Part shown: positions 17,887-27,412 of the stretch, in pieces
Layout: every line of letters starts with the position of its first letter
Numbering within the stretch: position 1 is the first letter of the stretch
Assembly (NCBI RefSeq): GCF_009755225.1
Contig: NZ_WQKZ01000005.1
Coordinates: 62,001-126,000 of the forward strand
Length of the DNA: 64,000 nucleotides
Origin: Hymenobacter ginkgonis
GTDB lineage: Bacteria; Bacteroidota; Bacteroidia; Cytophagales; Hymenobacteraceae
Direction: 5' to 3'
Notes under the pieces: generated by a model
What the model saw: the letters and a program-made list of their open reading frames with translations, nothing else
What the model was told of the DNA's origin: nothing
The model's database searches: none
Position numbers and translations under genes: made by a program

Positions 17887-18441
17887 TTACTTAATATTGT
17901 AGGAGGCCAATAAGGCTTGATACTCGGGGGAATTGCGGCGGCGGATACTTTCGTTTTTGGCGAGGTCCTGCACCCGCATTAAACCATCAAGCACTTGCTC
18001 GGGGCGGGGCGGGCAACCCGGAATGTATACATCAACCGGAATGATACGGTCGATGCCTTGCAGCACCGAGTAGCTATCGAAAATGCCACCCGAACAAGCG
18101 CAGGCACCCATAGCCAGCACCCAGCGGGGCTCGGCCATTTGCTCATACACTTGCTTCACAATGGGAGCCATTTTCTTGGCGATGGTGCCCATCACCATCA
18201 GCAGGTCGGCCTGGCGGGGCGAGAAGCTGGGGCGCTCGGAGCCAAACCGGGAAATATCGTAGTGTGCGCCCATGGTAGCCATGAACTCGATACCGCAGCA
18301 AGAGGTAGCAAAGGGCAGGGGCCACAGCGAGTTGGCGCGGGCGATACCCACTACTTTCTCCAGCGACGTGGCAAAGAAGCCAGCGCCTTCGACGCCCTCG
18401 GGGGCCGGCACAGATTTAATTTCAGGAACGCGGGTATCCAT
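17887..18441 (-). CDS. nuoB: NADH-quinone oxidoreductase subunit B
   Basis: A 184-residue subunit that binds [4Fe-4S] cluster N2, the last redox centre before quinone. The cluster ligands are visible in TSCCGIEFMA, ACACSGG and PGCPPRPEQVLDGL. The start is the ATG at 18441 (MDTRVPEIKS). It lies 15 bp downstream of nuoA. Confidence 0.97.
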   Translation of the reverse strand: MDTRVPEIKSVPAPEGVEGAGFFATSLEKVVGIARANSLWPLPFATSCCGIEFMATMGAHYDISRFGSERPSFSPRQADLLMVMGTIAKKMAPIVKQVYEQMAEPRWVLAMGACACSGGIFDSYSVLQGIDRIIPVDVYIPGCPPRPEQVLDGLMRVQDLAKNESIRRRNSPEYQALLASYNIK

Positions 18442-18456
18442 AGAGACTATAGCGAA

Positions 18457-18915
18457 TTAAGCGGCCTGCGCAACTTCAGCAGGCTGCTTGGCCAACACCG
18501 GTTTTGCAGCGAAAGTTTGGGTAGGAACTGCTTCGTTCCAGCGCAAAATGCCTTTTTTGATAACGTAGCCAAAACCCGCCATGAGCAAGGTCATAAAGAT
18601 TATCATCTCCACAAAACCAGCCGTGCCAAGCTGGCGGAAGTTGACAGCCCACGGATACATAAAAATAACCTCCACGTCAAACAGCACGAAGAGGATGGCA
18701 GTAAGGAAATATTTTACCGAGATGGGCGTGCGCGCATTGCCCACGCTCTCGATACCACACTCAAATGAAGCGTCTTTTACCCGGCTATGCCGGTTGGGGC
18801 CCACAAGGTGCGAAACCACCATGGCGAAGGCTACGAAAGCTACAGCCAGCCCAAACTGAATGAGAATGGGCAGGTAGTCGCTGGGCTGGTAAGAAGAATT
18901 GACGGCGAGAAGCAT
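18457..18915 (-). CDS. nuoA: NADH-quinone oxidoreductase subunit A
   Basis: A 152-residue membrane subunit with three transmembrane helices, at the junction between the two arms of complex I. Conserved motifs are KDASFECGIESVGNARTPISVKYFLTAILFVLFDVE and PWAVNF. From the ATG at 18915 the protein begins MLLAVNSSYQPSDYLPILIQF; the open frame upstream is untypical. It is the first gene of the operon. The C-terminal tail is alanine- and lysine-rich beyond the conserved part. Confidence 0.95.
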   Translation of the reverse strand: MLLAVNSSYQPSDYLPILIQFGLAVAFVAFAMVVSHLVGPNRHSRVKDASFECGIESVGNARTPISVKYFLTAILFVLFDVEVIFMYPWAVNFRQLGTAGFVEMIIFMTLLMAGFGYVIKKGILRWNEAVPTQTFAAKPVLAKQPAEVAQAA

Positions 18916-19013
18916 AAGAGTCAGCTGGTTAGCAAACGGGCGCACTGGCGCGGACAGGCAAAGGTACACCGGCGCCGGTTTGAGCAAAAATGTAGGGGGT
19001 AGCAAGTAGCCGC

Positions 19014-19664
19014 CTAATGGGGGTTTTCGGTGGGCTGCGGCCCACTGGGCTCGCCGTTCATGGCACCGTCGAGGTTGCCGCCGTTAAAATAATTCTCGGT
19101 GAAAATGCGGTAGCGGTCGAAGATGGAGCGCACCGAGCGTACCAACACGTACTCGCCGCGCACGCCTTCGGGCACGGCTACGCCCGAGGCAAACCCGTTC
19201 CAAATGGCGTTGTCGGTGCGGGTGTCAATGAGCGTCACCATGAGGGTGCCGTCGAGTAGGAGCATACGGGTAGGCTGGTAAGCGTGGCGCTGCTCTTCGG
19301 GCGTTTCTTCGTCTTCGGCCTCGTTGTATTTCACCCACTGCGTAATGTCTTCTTGATGAAAGCCGGGGAAGCGCATATCGCCTTCAAACACCTTGTAGCT
19401 CACCATCAGGTCGGGGTTTTTGCGGGAGTAGCGGTAGCCTTGCAGGCGCATCCGCTGCCGAATGGCATCGCGCAGGGCTTCGCTCAGGCGGGTGCTATCG
19501 GCCATGAGGCCCGCCCCGGTTAGGAAACCATAGGTGCGGTAGTGGCGAAAACGGCCCCGGTAGCTGTAGCTAGATTCGATGCGCGCCTCGCGGGAGGTGA
19601 AGCAGCCGGAGAGCAGCACAAGGCTTAACAAGCAGCCAAAAACGAGAGTAGATGTAAGCTTCAT
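19014..19664 (-). CDS. DUF4136-type lipoprotein
   Basis: A 216-residue predicted lipoprotein. The signal peptide ends in the lipobox VLLSGC with the modified cysteine at residue 21. The mature part has the pattern of DUF4136 proteins: HYRTYGFL near residue 45, an amphipathic helix LSEALRDAIRQRMRLQGYR, NPDLMVSYKVF, and TLMVTLIDTRTDNAIWNGFASG. DUF4136 has no assigned biochemical role that I know of; members sit on the periplasmic or outer-membrane surface. It stands alone between nuoA and the ABC exporter. Confidence 0.8.
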   Translation of the reverse strand: MKLTSTLVFGCLLSLVLLSGCFTSREARIESSYSYRGRFRHYRTYGFLTGAGLMADSTRLSEALRDAIRQRMRLQGYRYSRKNPDLMVSYKVFEGDMRFPGFHQEDITQWVKYNEAEDEETPEEQRHAYQPTRMLLLDGTLMVTLIDTRTDNAIWNGFASGVAVPEGVRGEYVLVRSVRSIFDRYRIFTENYFNGGNLDGAMNGEPSGPQPTENPH

Positions 19665-19748
19665 GGAGGTAGGGTAGGGAATTCTGAAGAATACCCTAAG
19701 CTACGCCAATAAATTTATTTTTGCGCTACTGCTCAGCTTATAAGGGCC

Positions 19749-21638
19749 TTAGCGGTAGCCTGCCGCTTGCAGTTGGAATAGCTCGGCGTAGCGCCCGCCT
19801 TGGGCCAGCAGCTCTTCATGCGAGCCGATTTCCTGCACTCGGCCGTGCTCTACTACCAAGATGCGGTCGGCCATGCGCACGGTGCTAAAGCGGTGCGAAA
19901 TAAGTACGGCCGTCTTACCCTGGGTCAATTCTTTGAAGCGCTCGAATACTTCGTACTCGGCACGGGCGTCGAGGGCGGCCGTGGGCTCGTCGAGGATGAG
20001 CAGCTGCGCCTCGCGCATGTAGGCACGGCCCAGCGCGATTTTTTGCCACTCGCCGCCGCTCAGGTCTACCCCCCCGTTGAAGCGTCGGCCAATCATCTGG
20101 TCGTAGCCCAGGGGCAGCTTGGCAACCACCGTATCGGCTAGGCTTTGATGGGCGGCCTGCTCGATGCGCGGTTGGTTTTGACGCTCCTCTATTCGGCCCA
20201 CGGCCAAGTTTTGGCCAGCGGGCAGCTGAAAGCGCACAAAGTCTTGAAAAATAACGCCGATTTCCTGGCGCAGCTCGGCGGGGTCGTACTCGCGCAGGTC
20301 GTGGCCATCGAGCAAAATGCGGCCCTCGCTGGGGTCGTAGAGGCGGGCCAGCAGCTTGACGAGCGTGGTTTTACCGGCGCCGTTTTCCCCTACCAGCGCC
20401 AACTTCTCGCCGGCCCGCAGCTCGAAACTGAGGTGGCGCAACGCCCACTTTTCGGCGTTTTTATACTTAAAACCCACGTCTTCAAACGTGAAGCCTTGCC
20501 GGATGGGCCGCGGAAATGCCCGCACCGCCTGCCCAACGGTGGGCCGAACAATACGCGGCTCAATCTGGAAAAAGTCGAAGAAATCCTGCAAATAGAGCGC
20601 CCCGTCAGCTACTTGGCTAAACCTACTCAAAATGCCTTCGAGCAAGCCTCGCAGCCGGGCAAACGAACCTGCCAGAAACGTGAGTTGGCCAATGGTAATG
20701 GTGCCGCCCACTGCTTGCTTAATGATGTAGAGGTAGGCGCCGTAGTAGCCCGCCGCCCCAATGGCCGCGAACACCGTGCCCCAACTGGCGCGGCGCAGCG
20801 CCAGCGCTTTGTTTTGGGTATAAAACTGGTCAGACAGCGTTTCGAAGCGCGCGATTAGAAAGTCAGATAAGCCAAAGATTTTGACCTCCTTAGCTGTCTC
20901 GTCGCTGGCGCCGGTTTGGCGGAGATAGTCGAGTTCGCGGCGCTCGGGCGTCCAAGAGTGCGAGAGGGAGTAGCTGCGTTCGTTGAAGTGGCTCTCGCCC
21001 AGAAAGGCGGGCACTACGGCAAGCAATAGCAAGCCCAGCAGCCAGGGCTGGAAGGCTACCAGCCCGCCCGCCAGCAGCACCAGCGTAACGGCATCTTGGC
21101 CCTGAGCCAGCACTTGGCTCATGAGCACCGAGCGAGAGAGCGTTTGGCGGCGAGCGCGCTCCAGCTTGTCGTAAAAGGTGCTGTCTTCAAATTGGTCGAG
21201 GTCCAGCTCGGCCGCGTGGCGCATTAGGCGCACCGAGCTGGCGTTGGCAAACAGGTCGCCGAGCAGCGAGTCGAGCAGGGCCACGGCCCGGCCGAGCGCA
21301 TCGGTCAGCAGCACGAGGCCAAACTCTAGGGCCACCAACCCAAATACGGGGGGTAGGGCGCGGCCGGCGGCTGGCAGCCGGCTCAGCTGCACAATGTCAT
21401 CTAGGATGAGCCGGCCGATATACAGCATTGCCAGCGGCAACGCCGCCCGCAGCAGGCGTAGCGCAATGTTGCCCAGTGTAAGGCCCGGCGAAGTTTGCCA
21501 GATAAGCTTGAGAAAAGCGGGCAGGTGCCGCAGGGCCGAAACCCGCTCGCGCACGCTCACCGCAGGCTTGTCGGCGCCACGCGAGTGGCCGGGGTTTTTG
21601 GCAGAGATTTTTGTTACTAAAGAAGTTAACCAAGACAT
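19749..21638 (-). CDS. ABC transporter, fused permease and ATPase
   Basis: A 629-residue half-transporter exporter. About residues 40-340 form a six-helix membrane domain. The ATPase domain follows (about 390-625), with Walker A VGENGAGKTTLVKLL, the signature LSGGEWQKIALGRAYMREA, Walker B LLILDEPTAALD and the H-loop SHRFSTVRMADRILV. The Q-loop is visible in IGVIFQDFVRF. It probably works as a homodimer, exporting a lipid, peptide or drug; the substrate cannot be told. It diverges from the MFS gene. Confidence 0.9.
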   Translation of the reverse strand: MSWLTSLVTKISAKNPGHSRGADKPAVSVRERVSALRHLPAFLKLIWQTSPGLTLGNIALRLLRAALPLAMLYIGRLILDDIVQLSRLPAAGRALPPVFGLVALEFGLVLLTDALGRAVALLDSLLGDLFANASSVRLMRHAAELDLDQFEDSTFYDKLERARRQTLSRSVLMSQVLAQGQDAVTLVLLAGGLVAFQPWLLGLLLLAVVPAFLGESHFNERSYSLSHSWTPERRELDYLRQTGASDETAKEVKIFGLSDFLIARFETLSDQFYTQNKALALRRASWGTVFAAIGAAGYYGAYLYIIKQAVGGTITIGQLTFLAGSFARLRGLLEGILSRFSQVADGALYLQDFFDFFQIEPRIVRPTVGQAVRAFPRPIRQGFTFEDVGFKYKNAEKWALRHLSFELRAGEKLALVGENGAGKTTLVKLLARLYDPSEGRILLDGHDLREYDPAELRQEIGVIFQDFVRFQLPAGQNLAVGRIEERQNQPRIEQAAHQSLADTVVAKLPLGYDQMIGRRFNGGVDLSGGEWQKIALGRAYMREAQLLILDEPTAALDARAEYEVFERFKELTQGKTAVLISHRFSTVRMADRILVVEHGRVQEIGSHEELLAQGGRYAELFQLQAAGYR

Positions 21639-21818
21639 AGGCTAATGATATGGCACATTTGGGGCCGGGGTAGGGAAGTGGCCGTTTTGGCAGAGCAGTA
21701 CCAATGGCTAACAAGGAGTAACCACTGCTCAGTGAAGGGATGGCTGGTAGTTGCGGCGGCCGTCAGTAAGCAGTTGTTACTCCCCGTTACGCATTATTCC
21801 TCGACCTTTGCAGGACTT

Positions 21819-23054
21819 ATGTCTAGCTCGTATTCGCGCGGCTTCTGGCTGATGTGCCTGTCGTCGTTTCTGTTTTTTTTATCGTTCAACCTCTTATTAC
21901 CCGAGTTGCCCGACCACCTCACGCAGCTAGGCGGGGGCGAGTATAAAGGCTTTATCATTGCCTTATTTACGCTGACAGCGGCTATCTCGCGGCCATTTTC
22001 GGGCAAGCTGGCCGACACCGTAGGGCGCATTCCGGTGATGGTATTTGGCTCGCTTGTGTGCTTTGTGTGCGGCTTTGCCTACCCTTGGGCGCTCACGGTA
22101 AGCAGCTTTTTGCTGCTGCGGCTGCTGCACGGTTTCAGCACGGGCTTCAAGCCCACGGGCACGGCGGCGTTTATTGCCGACATCGTACCCGTCGAGAAGC
22201 GGGGCGAGGCCATGGGGCTGCTCGGCGTTACGGGTAGCCTGGGCATGGCCGCGGGGCCGGCTTTTGGCTCGTGGGTGGCCGAGCATTTTTCGCTCAATAC
22301 CATGTTCTACTGCTCGAGCGCGGCGGCGCTATTATCAGTGCTGGTGCAGGGTACGCTCACCGAAACCCTACCCCCCGCCCAGCGCCGAAGCTTTAGCCTG
22401 AGCCTGCTAAAGCTGAAGTGGAACGAAGTGCTGGAGCCGCGCGTGCTGCACCCGGCGCTGGTGACGCTGCTGTGCTTGTTTCCGTATGGCGCAGTGCTCA
22501 CCGTAATACCCGACCAAAGCCGGCTGCTGGGCCTAGCCGGCCCCACCAAAGGCTTGTTCTACATCTGCTACACGGTGGCCTCGCTGGGGGTGCGGCTGGT
22601 GGCCGGCAAGGCTAGCGACACCCACGGGCGGGTGCCGGTGCTGCGCTGGTCGTCGGGCATTCTGGCGCTGGGGTTGGCGGTGCTGGTATGGTCGCCGTCG
22701 GTGCCGGTTTTCTTGGCGGGGGCCATCGTTTTTGGCATTGGTACGGGGCTGAATTCGCCTACGCTCTATGCCTGGACTATTGACCTGAGCCACCCCGAGC
22801 GCCGGGGTAGGGGCGTGGCTACCATGTACATTGCCTTGGAGCTAGGCATAGGGGTAGGGGCCCTGCTGGCCGGCTGGATTTTTGACAACCAGCCTGCCCG
22901 CCTACCCTGGGTGCACGCCCTAAGCTTGGCTAGTGTGCTATTGGCGCTGATTTATTTGCTGCTGGGCGTGCGCATCCAGCCTGGTGGCCCCAGCGATAGT
23001 ACCAATCTAGCCGCCAAGGCGATGGCCGTAGCTGCCCCCGAAGAAGTGGTGTAG
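21819..23054 (+). CDS. MFS transporter
   Basis: A 411-residue inner-membrane transporter with about 12 hydrophobic segments. The MFS loop 2-3 signature is GKLADTVGRIPVMVFG, and a second copy follows in the other half (GKASDTHGRVPVLRWSSG). The drug-efflux-like motif GFKPTGTAAFIADIVPVEKRGEAMGLLGVTGSLGMAAGPAFG is clear. The ATG at 21819 begins the first helix; the frame upstream has no membrane-protein character. The substrate is unknown; drug or sugar efflux is likely. It diverges from the ABC exporter. Confidence 0.87.
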   Translation: MSSSYSRGFWLMCLSSFLFFLSFNLLLPELPDHLTQLGGGEYKGFIIALFTLTAAISRPFSGKLADTVGRIPVMVFGSLVCFVCGFAYPWALTVSSFLLLRLLHGFSTGFKPTGTAAFIADIVPVEKRGEAMGLLGVTGSLGMAAGPAFGSWVAEHFSLNTMFYCSSAAALLSVLVQGTLTETLPPAQRRSFSLSLLKLKWNEVLEPRVLHPALVTLLCLFPYGAVLTVIPDQSRLLGLAGPTKGLFYICYTVASLGVRLVAGKASDTHGRVPVLRWSSGILALGLAVLVWSPSVPVFLAGAIVFGIGTGLNSPTLYAWTIDLSHPERRGRGVATMYIALELGIGVGALLAGWIFDNQPARLPWVHALSLASVLLALIYLLLGVRIQPGGPSDSTNLAAKAMAVAAPEEVV

Positions 23055-23070
23055 CTAGGGTGAGCAGAAG

Positions 23071-23101
23071 TTGGTAATTGATTAGCCGCCACATACATTT
23101 G
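23071..23101 (+). promoter_or_regulatory. Promoter of the first DUF3857 gene
   Basis: TTGG (23071-23074), a 19-bp spacer, then TACATTTG (23094-23101) fit the Bacteroidota TTTG-N19-TAnnTTTG pattern, with one mismatch in the upstream box. It ends 57 bp before the ATG. Confidence 0.65.
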
Positions 23102-23158
23102 CCAGGCTGTGGTGGGCTATATACAATTCTTGCTCACTCCCTACATCTCTTTCTGCTT

Positions 23159-25237
23159 ATGATTAAAAAAATACTTATTCTAACCCAAGTTTCGGTAGGA
23201 ATTTCAGCGCTACTAAGCGGAGCCGTTAGTGCGCAGCAAGCGCCGGTGAAGGTGGTAGAAATAAAATTTGGCAAGCCCGAGCCGGCCGACTTTGTGGCCA
23301 AAAATTTCGTGGCCGACAGCGCAGCGCCCGCCGTGGTGCTGTACGACTTCGGCGCCACGCGCTTCCAGCTCAATGGCAATAGCTTTCAGCTAGAATCGGA
23401 GCGGGTGACGCGCATTAAGGTGCTTAAAAAAGCTGGCTACGATGTGGCCACCGTGGAGGTGCCGCTGTACCACCGCGATGGTAGCGAGGAGAAAATCACG
23501 AACCTGCGGGGTTTCACTTACAACGAGGTGGGCGGCAAGCTCGAAAAAGTGAAGCTCGAAACCAGCAATTCCTTTTTAGAGGAACGCACCAAAAACGTGC
23601 GGGTGCGCAAGTTTACGCTGCCCAACGTGCGCGAAGGCGCCGTGATAGAATACTCCTACACGGTGACGTCGGACTTCCTGTTCAATTTTCAGGATTGGAC
23701 ATTTCAGCGCGAAATACCCACGCGCTGGAGCGAGTTCCGGGCCACTATTCCCGAATATTTTGACTACAAAATGCTGATGCAAGGCTACGAGCCGCTGGCT
23801 TTGCAGGCGCGCGAAGACGGCATTGCGCAGTACACCGTTCGGTCGCAGGGCGGCTTTGTGGAAGGTGGCGGGAGCGCACTTTCGGGGAATACAGGTCGGG
23901 TAGCGGCCAGTGCCGAAACTATCACGCCCAAGGTAACCAACTACCACTGGGCTATGCAAAATGTGCCGGCCCTGCGCGACGAGCCCTATATGACGACGCC
24001 CCGGGACTACGTGGCGCGCATCAATTTCGAGTTGGCGGGCCGGCGCATGCCCGGCGAAAGCTACCACAACGTGGCCGGCACCTGGCAGAAAATCAATGCT
24101 GACTTGCTAAGCAGTGATGAATTTGGCGGCCAGTTGAACCGCGCCAGCTTCTTGGCGCTGGCCGTGAAGCCGTTGATGACGCAGTACCCCGACCCGGCCG
24201 CTCGGGCCGCCGCCGTACGCGACCTGATAGTGAAGTCGATGAAGTACGACGGCACCAACCACCACTCGGCTAGTGGCCCGCTCAAGCATAGCTACGAACT
24301 GCACCGCGGCACGGCTGCCGACATCAACCTGCTGCTTATTGCGGCGCTGCGCCAGGCGGGTTTGCCAGCCCAGCCCGTGCTGCTGAGCACGCGGGCCCAC
24401 GGCCGCGTAAACCAGACTTTCCCGTTGCTGGAGCAGTTCAACTACGTGATTGGTATGCTGCCACTGCCCGACAACCAGGAACTGTTGCTCGATGCTACCG
24501 AGCCGCTGCTACCCTGCGGCGTGCTGCCCACGCGCTGCCTCAACCAGGTAGGCCGCCTAGTGATGGATAAAGAGGAAGGCCGCTGGGTAGACCTTACGCC
24601 CAGCCAGCGCCACAACCACTTTCAGGACATTAAACTGACTGTGGATGCCCAGGGTAACCTCAGTGGGCAGGTGCGCGACGAGTTTAGCGGCTACACCGGC
24701 GCGGCAGTCCGCGAAAAGCTGCAGCAGCTCGGCGAGAAAAAATACGTAACCGAACTCACCAGCCAGCACCCCAATTGGGAAGTGCCGAGCTACGCATTTA
24801 CCTCGGTGAGTGAGATGAGCCAGCCACTGCGCCTCACCTACGAGCTACGCCAGCAGGCCAGCACGGCCGGAACTGCTCAGGAGTTGTACCTGAAGCCTTT
24901 AGAGGCCTTTGGCGAAGGTCAGAATCCTTTCCGGCACGAGCAGCGCAACTATCCCATCGATTTTGGCGCCTCTACGCAGGATGTCATTATGCTTACGCTG
25001 ACCCTACCCCCCGGCTACACCGCCGAGCTACCCAAGCAGGCCGTTATCGACCTGCCCGAGAAGGGAGGGCGCTACGTGTATTCGGCTACCAGCCCTACCC
25101 CTAGCACGGTGCAGCTCATGAGCCGCCTCACGCTGAATAAGCCGGTTTATAGTGCTCAAGAGTACACCTCGCTACGCGAATTCTACCGCTTGGCGCTGGC
25201 CAAGCAGGCCGAGGCATTGGTCTTGAAAAAAATATAG
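23159..25237 (+). CDS. DUF3857 / transglutaminase-fold protein, first paralogue
   Basis: A 692-residue exported protein with a signal peptide (MIKKILILTQVSVGISALLSGAVSAQ). An N-terminal DUF3857 beta-sandwich domain (VTRIKVLKKAGYDVATVEVPLYH, then VREGAVIEYSYTVTSDFLFNFQDWTFQREIPTRWSEF) is followed by a transglutaminase-like domain around residues 300-470 and a C-terminal beta domain with LTLPPGYTAELPKQAV. The catalytic cysteine position holds Ala386 (HRGTAADINLLL) and the histidine position holds Tyr429 (EQFNYVIGML), so the fold is probably not an active thiol enzyme. It is the first of three tandem relatives. Confidence 0.82.
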   Translation: MIKKILILTQVSVGISALLSGAVSAQQAPVKVVEIKFGKPEPADFVAKNFVADSAAPAVVLYDFGATRFQLNGNSFQLESERVTRIKVLKKAGYDVATVEVPLYHRDGSEEKITNLRGFTYNEVGGKLEKVKLETSNSFLEERTKNVRVRKFTLPNVREGAVIEYSYTVTSDFLFNFQDWTFQREIPTRWSEFRATIPEYFDYKMLMQGYEPLALQAREDGIAQYTVRSQGGFVEGGGSALSGNTGRVAASAETITPKVTNYHWAMQNVPALRDEPYMTTPRDYVARINFELAGRRMPGESYHNVAGTWQKINADLLSSDEFGGQLNRASFLALAVKPLMTQYPDPAARAAAVRDLIVKSMKYDGTNHHSASGPLKHSYELHRGTAADINLLLIAALRQAGLPAQPVLLSTRAHGRVNQTFPLLEQFNYVIGMLPLPDNQELLLDATEPLLPCGVLPTRCLNQVGRLVMDKEEGRWVDLTPSQRHNHFQDIKLTVDAQGNLSGQVRDEFSGYTGAAVREKLQQLGEKKYVTELTSQHPNWEVPSYAFTSVSEMSQPLRLTYELRQQASTAGTAQELYLKPLEAFGEGQNPFRHEQRNYPIDFGASTQDVIMLTLTLPPGYTAELPKQAVIDLPEKGGRYVYSATSPTPSTVQLMSRLTLNKPVYSAQEYTSLREFYRLALAKQAEALVLKKI

Positions 25238-25310
25238 GCTAGTTGTGCGGCCCCAGCGCGGTGCGCCAGCTGGGGCCGCACAAGTCGTGTTTGCCTTACT
25301 GAACTATTGC

Positions 25311-27374
25311 ATGATACGCTCCCTAAAGTGGGCCGGTAGCTTGGTGCTGGCCTGTGGGCTGCCGCTAGCTACCAGCGCGCAGGTACTGGCTCCTCCCAAG
25401 GTGGCGCCCCTACCCCTGCAATTTGGCCAGCCCGAGGCGGCCGATTTCGAAGCTAAGAATTTTGTGGCCGATAGTGGCGCAGCAGCCGTAGTGCTGTGCG
25501 ATTTTGGTACGGCGCGCTTTGGCAGCACGGCCGGCAATATGAACGTCATCTCGGAGCGCACGACCCGCCTTAAAATCCTGAAAAAGGCAGGCTACGACTA
25601 CGCCACCGTAGAGGTGCCGCTGTACCACAGCGGGGATGCTTCTGAGAAGCTAAGCAACTTGCGCGGCTTCACTTACCTGCGTGGGGAGGACGGCAAAATA
25701 GTTAAAACCAAGCTTGATGCGAGCGGCGTGTTTGAAGAGAAGCGCAGCGACTACCTCCGGGTGCTCAAGTTTACCCTACCCCACGTGCAGGAAGGCGCCG
25801 TGATAGAGTACGCCTACACCGTGACGTCTTCTTTTTTCGCCAATTTTCAGGACTGGACGTTTCAGCGCGAAATACCCACCCGCTGGAGTGAGTACCGCAC
25901 TAGTATTCCGCAGGTCTATCACTACAAAGGGCTCTACCACGGGTACTTACCGATGGCCACCAACGAAATGAGCGTGGGCTCGGTGAATATGCTACTCACT
26001 AATCGGGTCACGTCGGGAGTGCTCACGGGCACGGAGATGGGCAATGCGAGCGTGAACATGAGCACCGAGCAGCACCGCTGGATAATTCGCAACGCGCCGG
26101 CCTTTCGGCGCGAGCCCTACATGACGGCTTCCGACGACTACCTAGCGCGCCTAACGTTTGAGCTAGCCGGCGAGCAGTGGCCCAACGAGAAGTATAATGA
26201 CTTGAGCGACAGTTGGCCGAAGAAGAATAAGCTGCTGCTGAGTAAAGAATTTTTTGGGCAAGCCTTGCAGCACGTCGATTTTCTGGAGGCTGCCATCGAC
26301 CCCTTGGTAGCCCAATACCCCGACTTGCCGGCCCGGGCGGCCGCTGTGCGCGAGCTGGTGCTTAAAGTCGTGAAGTACGACGGCACCAACCACTACTCGG
26401 CCAGCGCGCCGCTCAAGCGCAGCTACGAGCTGCACCGGGGCACGTCGGCGGATGTGAACCTGCTGCTCATTGCGGCCCTGCGCCAAGCTGGCCTCAGCAC
26501 CCTACCCCTGCTGCTGAGCACGAGGCAGCACGGGCGCGTAAGCCAAGAATATCCGCAGCTAGACCAGTTTAACTACGTTGTGGCGCTGGTAGAGCTACCT
26601 GGCCAGCCCGACCTGCTACTTGATGCCACCGAGCCGCTGCTGCCCGCCAACGTTCTGCCCACACGCTGCCTCAACACGGTGGGGCACACGGTGCCCGCCG
26701 CCGGGGAGGGCCGATGGGTGAGCCTGGTGCCAAGCGAACGCTACAACCATTACCAAGCAGTGAAGCTAACCCTCGATGCTCAGGGCAACCTTAGCGGGCA
26801 GGTGCACGAAGAGCACGGCGGCTACGCAGGACTTGAAGCGCGCGAAAAGTTGCAGCAATTAGGCGAAAAGAAGTACCTGAGCGAACTGGCTAGCACGCAC
26901 CCCAGCTGGGAAGTGCCAAACTACATATTTAGCGGGCAAGGTGAAGTAACGCAGCCGCTGGCCCTAAACTACGAGCTGCGCCAACCAGCTAGCACAGGCA
27001 AGGCAGCCCCTGAGCTGTACCTCAATCCACTAGAGGCATTTGGGGAACGGCAAAACCCATTTCGGTCCGAGCAGCGCACCTACCCCGTTGATGTGGGCAT
27101 GTTGCAGCAAGATATCATTACCCTCACCCTAACCCTACCCCCCGGCTACACCGCCGAGTTGCCCAAGCCGGCCACGCTGCTGCTACCCGATAAGGGGGGG
27201 CGCTACGTGTACTCGGCCACCAGCCCTACCCCTGGCACGGTGCAGCTCCTAAGCCGCCTCACGCTGGATAAGCCCGTGTACAGTGCTGCCGAGTACGCGG
27301 GCCTACGCGAGCTTTACCGCCAAATGCTTGCGAAGCAAGCCGAAGCTTTGGTGATTAAAAAGACGGGCAGCTAA
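25311..27374 (+). CDS. DUF3857 / transglutaminase-fold protein, second paralogue
   Basis: A 687-residue exported protein, clearly a duplicate of the gene just upstream. Long blocks agree: VTSSFFANFQDWTFQREIPTRWSEYR, KRSYELHRGTSADVNLLLIAALRQAG and TLTLPPGYTAELPKPATL. The signal peptide is MIRSLKWAGSLVLACGLPLATSAQ. As in its neighbour, the catalytic cysteine is replaced (Ser379 or the adjacent Ala) and the histidine is Tyr422 (DQFNYVVALV), while the aspartate motif LLLDATEPLLP remains. The 73-bp gap suggests co-transcription with the first paralogue. The function is unknown; a binding or scaffold role is plausible. Confidence 0.82.
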   Translation: MIRSLKWAGSLVLACGLPLATSAQVLAPPKVAPLPLQFGQPEAADFEAKNFVADSGAAAVVLCDFGTARFGSTAGNMNVISERTTRLKILKKAGYDYATVEVPLYHSGDASEKLSNLRGFTYLRGEDGKIVKTKLDASGVFEEKRSDYLRVLKFTLPHVQEGAVIEYAYTVTSSFFANFQDWTFQREIPTRWSEYRTSIPQVYHYKGLYHGYLPMATNEMSVGSVNMLLTNRVTSGVLTGTEMGNASVNMSTEQHRWIIRNAPAFRREPYMTASDDYLARLTFELAGEQWPNEKYNDLSDSWPKKNKLLLSKEFFGQALQHVDFLEAAIDPLVAQYPDLPARAAAVRELVLKVVKYDGTNHYSASAPLKRSYELHRGTSADVNLLLIAALRQAGLSTLPLLLSTRQHGRVSQEYPQLDQFNYVVALVELPGQPDLLLDATEPLLPANVLPTRCLNTVGHTVPAAGEGRWVSLVPSERYNHYQAVKLTLDAQGNLSGQVHEEHGGYAGLEAREKLQQLGEKKYLSELASTHPSWEVPNYIFSGQGEVTQPLALNYELRQPASTGKAAPELYLNPLEAFGERQNPFRSEQRTYPVDVGMLQQDIITLTLTLPPGYTAELPKPATLLLPDKGGRYVYSATSPTPGTVQLLSRLTLDKPVYSAAEYAGLRELYRQMLAKQAEALVIKKTGS

Positions 27375-27412
27375 CGCTTTGCTGCCTGATAAAATTTTAC
27401 GCTTCTTACCTT

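Noticed and set aside
17995-18768. Long plus-strand open frame of 257 codons opposite nuoB and nuoA
   Set aside because: Its codons are the complement of two well-conserved complex I genes; no independent motif or promoter.
27125-27150. Telomere-like ACCCTAACCCTACCCC
   Set aside because: It lies in frame inside the second DUF3857 gene and encodes part of LTLTLPPGY, so the repeat comes from coding plus the common CTACCCC word.
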